Of a DNA stretch of 34,549 nt, positions 30,406 to 34,549 are shown piece by piece. The DNA comes from Corynebacterium lipophiloflavum DSM 44291 (lineage in GTDB: Bacteria; Actinomycetota; Actinomycetes; Mycobacteriales; Mycobacteriaceae). Under the pieces are notes generated by a model. It was not told where the DNA came from, did no database searches, and saw only the letters and a program-made list of their open reading frames with translations. The stretch lies in the NCBI RefSeq assembly GCF_000159635.1, contig NZ_GG667195.1:1-34549 (forward strand), given 5' to 3'. Both the position numbers and the translations under genes were made by a program. Position 1 is the first letter of the stretch, and the number at the start of each line of letters is the position of its first letter.

Positions 30406-30936
30406 GCGGTTTACCTACCTCGAGACTTTGTGTGTGGCAATGGCTTTCACTTTTCAACAGTAGCCACTGCCACGGTGACGTGCCGGGCGAGAACGCGGTG
30501 CCACTCGAGGACGGGTTTTACATTGTGAATGCAGGCGTTGGGGCCGGGGTGCAGGGGGCTGAGGGTGTATTCAATGCCGCCTGCAGGCAGGGTTGCCGCT
30601 GTGAGCGTCTGCCGCGGGTGTGGCCCCGGGTGGGATGTCTCGGTGGAGGTGGTTGTGTTGGGGGTGACCTGGGGTTTTGCGGTGCGTAGTTGGTTGACTG
30701 TGACATTTCACCGCCTGGGATGTCACGGTGGACCGGATCGTGCCGGACCCGACCTGGGGTTTTGCCCCACATAGCGGGTTGGCTGTGACATTTCGCCGCC
30801 TGAAATGTCGCGGTCAACCAGCGACGAGAAATCCTCCGCAGATAAACACGACAAAAACGCCAAACCCCAACCGCTGTGCCGGCCCACGGGAAAAGATCAA
30901 TTCACTTGATAACGCGATGAGCCCTTTTAGTCCACA
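30406..30936. other. 531-bp intergenic region between glgE and the ABC gene
   Basis: No supportable gene. It holds the glgE upstream side, then GC-rich sequence at 30480-30620, a degenerate repeat copy near 30591-30650, and two 69-bp direct repeats (annotated separately). The last 115 bp lead to the ABC gene; TTGATA at 30906-30911 is a possible -35 box. Open frames of 80-99 codons here follow the repeats and lack ribosome sites. Confidence 0.7.
30666..30819 (+). repeat. Two 69-bp direct repeats, each with a hairpin
   Basis: Units 30666-30734 and 30751-30819 have equal length and match at 55 of 69 bases, both opening GACCTGGGGTTTTGC. Each contains an inverted repeat: GTGACAT/ATGTCAC in the first (loop 13) and GACATTTC/GAAATGTC in the second (loop 7). 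The 3' stem arm differs between units but pairing is kept in each. A degenerate third unit (18 of 23 bases in its last part) lies near 30591-30650. Spacing between unit starts is 85 bp. Confidence 0.85.
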
Positions 30937-31788
30937 ATGGAAAGCGTGACTGATCGTGCAATTGAACCGGAGACCGACCCCGACCTGCTCATCGACTTTC
31001 AGGGCGTGGAGTTCGCACGCGGCGGGGCCACGTTAGTAGGCCCCATCGACTGGCAGGTCGAGCTCGACGAGCGCTGGGTTGTCATCGGGCCCAACGGCGC
31101 GGGCAAGACTACATTGATCCGCATGGCGTCGGCCCAAGAATTCCCGTCAGCGGGTACGGCGTTTGTGGTCGGGGAGCAGCTCGGCCGCACCGACATGCGC
31201 GACCTGCGCGCCCAGATCGGCGTGACATCCTCGGCGGTGGCGCAGCGCGTTCCGGCGGAGGAGAAAGTCGGTGACCTCGTTGTTACCGCCGGCTACGCGA
31301 TTTTGGGCCGGTGGCGCGAAGAGTACGACGAGATGGACTACGACCAGGCGCTCGAGGTACTCGAGCAGGTCGGCGCGATGCATTTGATCGACCGCACCTG
31401 GGGCACGCTATCCGACGGCGAGCGCAAGCGGGTGCTGATCGCGCGCGCGATCATGACGAACCCGGAGCTGCTGATCATGGACGAGCCGGCCGCCGGGATG
31501 GACCTTGGCGGGCGCGAGGACCTCGTCGCCTACCTCGGCGATCTCGCGATGGACCCCGACGCGCCGGCGATTGTGATGATTACCCACCACGTCGAGGAAA
31601 TCCCGCCGGGCTTTACGCACGCCATGCTTCTCGACGAGGGGGAGGTCGTCGCGCAGGGCCTTATCGACGACGTGCTGACCTCCGAAAACGTCAGCCGGGC
31701 CTACCACCAGCCGATCGAGGTGACCTCGCGCGACGGTCGGTACACGGCGAGGCGCACCAGCCGCGGGGGAACGCATCGCGCCAAGTAG
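30937..31788 (+). CDS. Orphan ABC transporter-type ATPase (COG1119/ModF-like)
   Basis: A single ABC ATPase domain of 283 residues: Walker A GPNGAGKT (51-58), signature LSDGE (158-162), Walker B LLIMDEP (178-184) and the switch His217 (MITHHVEE). No membrane or binding-protein partner is encoded nearby, and the sequence resembles the soluble ModF-like group. The N-terminus is polar. ATG 30937 is used, though GTG at 30946 is possible. The next gene, for a Nudix hydrolase, starts 25 bp downstream and a methyltransferase follows, suggesting a cytosolic role for all three. Function is unknown. Confidence 0.85.
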   Translation: MESVTDRAIEPETDPDLLIDFQGVEFARGGATLVGPIDWQVELDERWVVIGPNGAGKTTLIRMASAQEFPSAGTAFVVGEQLGRTDMRDLRAQIGVTSSAVAQRVPAEEKVGDLVVTAGYAILGRWREEYDEMDYDQALEVLEQVGAMHLIDRTWGTLSDGERKRVLIARAIMTNPELLIMDEPAAGMDLGGREDLVAYLGDLAMDPDAPAIVMITHHVEEIPPGFTHAMLLDEGEVVAQGLIDDVLTSENVSRAYHQPIEVTSRDGRYTARRTSRGGTHRAK

Positions 31789-31797
31789 GATGCCGGG

Positions 31798-31808
31798 AAG
31801 GAGGTGAT
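31798..31808 (+). promoter_or_regulatory. Very strong ribosome-binding site of the Nudix gene
   Basis: AAGGAGGTGAT pairs fully with the 16S rRNA 3' end and decides the GTG start at 31814. An ATG inside it (31806) opens a 7-codon frame (MCCGQSQ) that ends past the GTG. Confidence 0.75.
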
Positions 31809-31813
31809 GTGCT

Positions 31814-32614
31814 GTGGTCAGAGTCAATGACGCGCGCCTCGCCAGCACGGTCATCCTGACACGTGACGGGGCTAGCGGCCTCGAGGTGTGGGTGTTCGAG
31901 CGCGTGATGTCCATGCCCAACTACCCGGGCATGACCGTGTTTCCCGGCGGTGGGGTGGACAGCCGCGACTTCCCGTCGCGAGCGGGGGCGGAAGACTTGT
32001 GGCAGGGCCGCTCCGCCGAGTCGCTGGGCCGTCAGCTGCAGGTCAGCGCTGAAACTGCGCACGCGCTGCTGTTTTCCGCCGTGCGGGAGTTGTTCGAGGA
32101 AACGGGCACGCTGTTGGCCGTCGACAAGCACGGTGCCTTGCCTGTCGACGCGCGCCCCTTCCACAGCCAGCGTCTGCGCCTGGAATCTCACGAGTTGTCG
32201 CTGACGGACGTTTTGCGCGACAACCAGTTTCGCGTTCCCGCAGACCTTGTCGCGCCGTACGCTCGCTGGGTCGGCCGTTCCGAGCGAGGTACGAAGTTCG
32301 ACACGTTCACGTGGCTGGCTCAGTTGCCCGAGGGCCAGGAACCAGATGGCGCGACCGAGGAAGCCGACGATGCGAACTGGTTTCCGCCGGGCCTGCTTCT
32401 CGACGGCTGGCGCGCCGGGCTCGTGCGCTTCGCCCCGTCGACGTGGGCGCAGATCCTCGACATGTCCAACTTTGACACCTCCCAGTCCCTGTGGGAGGCG
32501 GCGAAAGGCGCGGACATGACGCCGATTACCGACGACGCGATCAGCAACCCTCGGTACGCGGAATTTTTCACACTGCGCCCGGAAGACCGCATCGGGAGAC
32601 CCTTTGAGCTTTAA
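31814..32614 (+). CDS. Nudix hydrolase with an interrupted Nudix box (NUDT19-like)
   Basis: A 266-residue Nudix protein whose box is split: the front half FPGGGVD (43-49) and the back half AVRELFEETG (89-98) are separated by about 40 extra residues. The same kind of insertion occurs in the NUDT19 group of CoA diphosphatases, and the later FDTFTWLAQLPEG region also fits, so a CoA or acyl-CoA substrate is a reasonable guess. The start is GTG at 31814, preceded by AAGGAGGTGAT (31798-31808), a near-perfect match to the 16S 3' end. Its stop overlaps the next start by 11 bp. Confidence 0.85.
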   Translation: MVRVNDARLASTVILTRDGASGLEVWVFERVMSMPNYPGMTVFPGGGVDSRDFPSRAGAEDLWQGRSAESLGRQLQVSAETAHALLFSAVRELFEETGTLLAVDKHGALPVDARPFHSQRLRLESHELSLTDVLRDNQFRVPADLVAPYARWVGRSERGTKFDTFTWLAQLPEGQEPDGATEEADDANWFPPGLLLDGWRAGLVRFAPSTWAQILDMSNFDTSQSLWEAAKGADMTPITDDAISNPRYAEFFTLRPEDRIGRPFEL

Positions 32615-33758
32615 CCTGTCCGAGGTGGCTTTTCTCGCCGCCCACGCAGACGAGATCGATGAGGCCGCCGCCGAGGTCGCACTGACCAAGGCGTCGGTGT
32701 TCGGGGACCGTGCCCTGCTCGCATCGCGCTTCGACGACAACGCCCGCGCTGTGATGGAGCTGATCGGCGCACGCCGGTCGGCCGCCGGCAAGCTACCTGC
32801 GGGCTGGTTGACGGACCTCGACGCGGCCCAGCAGGCAACACCGGCGCCGGTGGCGCACGTGCGCGCGCAACGCATCGCGGACAGCGGGGCGCGTGTGGTC
32901 CACGATGTGACGTGCTCCGTGGGCACCGAGGCGTCAGCCTTCGCAGGGATGGACTGGCTCGGTTCGGACATCGATCCCGTGCGCCTGGCGATGGCGCGCT
33001 ATAACCTCGGTGCAGGTGCGTGGCTAGCGCGGGCGGACGCTCTGGCCCCCGTCGCCCGCGGCGCGGTCATCGTCGCCGACCCAGCCAGGCGCGCCGGGGG
33101 CCGCAGGATCACCGACCCCGCGCAGCTCGTGCCCCCGCTGCCGGAGTTGCTGGACGTCTACGAGGGGTGCGACATGGCGGTCAAGTGCGCGCCTGGTATC
33201 GACTACTCCGCCTGGGAGGGTCTGGTGAGCGTGGTTTCCGTCGACGGGGCCGTGAAAGAGGCGTGCCTGTACACGCCGGGGCTCGCGGGCGGGCACACGC
33301 GCGAGGCAGTTGTGTTGCGCGGCGATGGGTTCACTGAAACCGTGACGTCGGGTGAATCCGATGACGTGCCGGTGGGCGCGCCGGGAGCCTTCATCATCGA
33401 GCCGGACGGGGCAATCATCCGCGCCGGTCTGGTGCGGCACTGGGGTGCGCGCCACGGGTTGTGGATGCTCGATGAGCACATTGCGTTCCTGAGCGGGGAT
33501 CGTATCCCCGCTGGATACAGCGGTTTCCGGGTGCTCGACGCGGTGCCGGTGCGCCAGCTTAAGGCCGCTCTGTCCGGCTACGGCGCCGGCGGGGTGGAAA
33601 TCCTCGTGCGCGGGGTCGACGTCGACCCCGACCATTTGCGCGGCAGGCTCAAGCTCAAGGGCGGCCGGCAAATGGGGGTCGTGATTGCGCGCGTGGGCAC
33701 AGGCGCGGTGGCGTACGTGTGCGAGGCACGTCAGTGGGGGCAGCGGCCTTCCGCCTAA
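32604..33758 (+). CDS. THUMP-like class I SAM-dependent methyltransferase
   Basis: A 384-residue protein with a helical N-terminus (1-95), a Rossmann methyltransferase core with motif I DVTCSVGTE (101-109) and acidic SDIDPVRLAMAR (121-132), DPARR (159-163) where DNA and protein methyltransferases often have NPPY, and a C-terminal THUMP-like region (about 300-384). THUMP domains bind RNA, so a tRNA or rRNA target is likely but unproven. The TTG at 32604 has GGGAGA upstream and overlaps the Nudix gene, coupling translation. The stop codon TAA lies inside repeat copy B. Confidence 0.85.
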   Translation: MSFNLSEVAFLAAHADEIDEAAAEVALTKASVFGDRALLASRFDDNARAVMELIGARRSAAGKLPAGWLTDLDAAQQATPAPVAHVRAQRIADSGARVVHDVTCSVGTEASAFAGMDWLGSDIDPVRLAMARYNLGAGAWLARADALAPVARGAVIVADPARRAGGRRITDPAQLVPPLPELLDVYEGCDMAVKCAPGIDYSAWEGLVSVVSVDGAVKEACLYTPGLAGGHTREAVVLRGDGFTETVTSGESDDVPVGAPGAFIIEPDGAIIRAGLVRHWGARHGLWMLDEHIAFLSGDRIPAGYSGFRVLDAVPVRQLKAALSGYGAGGVEILVRGVDVDPDHLRGRLKLKGGRQMGVVIARVGTGAVAYVCEARQWGQRPSA

Positions 33759-33825
33759 ACCCAGACGGGTCAACATGGGGGTGTTCCACCGAAACTCGGC
33801 CTATGTTGATGCGTCTGAGTTTCGG
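33754..33825. repeat. Palindromic intergenic repeat, copy B
   Basis: A 72-bp imperfect palindrome: a 26-bp arm at 33754-33779 (starting CCTAAACCCAGACG) pairs with 33800-33825 at 21 of 26 positions around a 20-nt loop. Its first 46 bp match copy A (6605-6560, minus strand) at 40 positions. It fills most of the gap between the methyltransferase and the cysteine desulfurase genes and contains the methyltransferase stop codon. Confidence 0.85.
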
Positions 33826-33848
33826 GTGAAGCGTTACCGGAGCGTCGA

Positions 33849-33854
33849 TAAGCT
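33849..33854 (+). promoter_or_regulatory. -10-like box before the cysteine desulfurase gene
   Basis: TAAGCT ends 6 nt before the ATG at 33861, the spacing of a leaderless start; no ribosome site is visible. Confidence 0.4.
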
Positions 33855-33860
33855 AGGCCC

Positions 33861-34549
33861 ATGGCTTACTTTGACCACGCCGCAACCACGCCGATGCGCC
33901 AGTGCGCCATTGATGCCTGGGTTGAATACTCCGCCCAGCTCAACCCTGGTGGGCAGTACCGTTCGGGGCGCGAGGCGTCCGCGGTGCTGGCGCAGGCGCG
34001 CGAGGACATCGCCGAAGCGCTCGGCGCCGACCCCGTCGAGGTGATCTTCACCGGCTCGGGCACCGAGGCCAACAACATTGCGGTGCGCGGGCTCTTTCGC
34101 GCCTGCGCCAACGAGCGCATCGTCGCCAGCCCGATCGAGCACCCGGCGGTGCTGGAGACGGTCAAGTCCCTCGCCGGGACTGAAGGTGCCAAGGTGGAGT
34201 GGCTGCCAGTGAATACGGCGGGCGTTGTCAATGGCCTCGAAGCCCTCGACGCCCCGGCGGCGGTGGCGGCGCTGATGTGGGCGAACAACGAAACGGGTGC
34301 GATCCAGCCGGTGGCGCAGGCCGCGGCGCGCGCGGCGTCCGCGGGCACGCCGCTGCACGTCGATGCGGTCCAGGTCGTGGGGAAGCAGCCTGTGGACTTC
34401 CATGAGCTCGGCATGACAACGCTCGCCGCCAGCGCCCACAAGTTCGGCGGGCCGCGGGGTATGGGCATTCTGCTGGCCCGCCGCTCGCCGGCGCCCGCTG
34501 CCATGCTCACCGGCGGCGGTCAGGAGCGGGGGCTGCGCCCTGGCACGGT
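33861..34549 (+). CDS. Cysteine desulfurase (NifS/IscS-like), 3' end cut by the window
   Basis: PLP enzyme that takes sulfur from cysteine for tRNA thiolation or Fe-S clusters. The frame is open to the last base, giving 229 of the roughly 370-390 residues expected. YFDHAATTP opens the protein. PLP contacts are His94 (SPIEHPAVLE), Asp168 and Gln171 (HVDAVQ) and the Schiff-base Lys194 (SAHKFGGPRG). The catalytic cysteine loop lies beyond the window. In actinobacteria a gene of this kind often precedes the tRNA 2-thiouridylase gene mnmA; that cannot be checked here. Confidence 0.93.
   Translation, partial: MAYFDHAATTPMRQCAIDAWVEYSAQLNPGGQYRSGREASAVLAQAREDIAEALGADPVEVIFTGSGTEANNIAVRGLFRACANERIVASPIEHPAVLETVKSLAGTEGAKVEWLPVNTAGVVNGLEALDAPAAVAALMWANNETGAIQPVAQAAARAASAGTPLHVDAVQVVGKQPVDFHELGMTTLAASAHKFGGPRGMGILLARRSPAPAAMLTGGGQERGLRPGT

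Noticed and set aside
28423-30528. 701-codon plus-strand frame opposite glgE
   Set aside because: Shadow of glgE; no motifs or start signals.
30687-30700. TGTGACATTTCACC as a GlxR site in the 69-bp repeat
   Set aside because: The half-sites are 4 bp apart rather than 6 and the central TA is missing.
30518-30817. 99-codon minus-strand frame over the 69-bp repeats
   Set aside because: The apparent protein repeats only follow the DNA repeats and there is no ribosome site.

Overview
The window is a high-GC, gene-dense chromosomal segment whose gene order and protein features point to the genus Corynebacterium (Actinomycetota). The evidence is the argS-lysA-hom-thrB cluster, a Rho with a large Asn/Asp/Arg-rich insertion, an atpI-atpBEFHAGDC operon with a long delta subunit and an actinobacterial C-terminal extension on alpha, NucS-type mismatch endonuclease, a DUF2550 protein, and the GlgE/GlgB maltosyl-phosphate glucan pathway. 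Many promoters have a TAnnnT-like -10 box only 6-8 nt before the start codon, which suggests leaderless mRNAs. I cannot assign a species.

Layout, left to right. (1) 128-793: a DJ-1/PfpI-family protein, then a decayed gene on the minus strand (about 790-1033). (2) 1151-6519: argS, lysA, hom and thrB (arginyl-tRNA synthesis, the last step of lysine synthesis, and the aspartate branch to homoserine phosphate). A candidate McbR-like site overlaps the hom -10 box. (3) 6615-8342 (minus): an acyl-CoA synthetase, separated from thrB by a palindromic repeat cluster. (4) 8706-14409: a tightly coupled run of rho, prfA, prmC, a Sua5/YrdC gene and a WecA-like gene, covering transcription termination, translation termination, tRNA t6A synthesis and the first membrane step of cell-wall linker assembly. 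(5) 14412-15092 (minus): an NAD(P)-binding SDR-like protein. (6) 15203-23202: atpI and the eight F1Fo ATP synthase genes, with a near-consensus GlxR (cAMP receptor) site before atpB and a clear intrinsic terminator after atpC. (7) 23379-26068: DUF2550 protein, nucS, a small Cys/His zinc-ribbon-like protein, a thiamine-binding-like protein and a CnoX/YbbN-like thioredoxin-TPR protein that lacks the CXXC. (8) 26070-30405 (minus): glgE then glgB. (9) 30406-30936: a long intergenic region with two 69-bp direct repeats, each holding a hairpin. (10) 30937-33758: an orphan ABC ATPase, a NUDT19-like Nudix hydrolase and a THUMP-like methyltransferase in one apparent operon. (11) 33861 to the window end: a cysteine desulfurase, cut off by the edge.

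Nearly all of this is core metabolism and housekeeping. There is no phage, transposon, CRISPR array, toxin-antitoxin or defence island that I can see, and no rRNA or tRNA gene. The parts not explained by known genes are mainly intergenic: a 72-73 bp palindromic element present twice (6533-6605 and 33754-33825), which supplies the stop codon of the gene beside it, the 69-bp repeat pair, the long rho leader and the pseudogene-like stretch at 790-1033. I found no convincing undescribed multi-gene system; the best candidates for new biology are the repeat element and the ABC-Nudix-methyltransferase operon.
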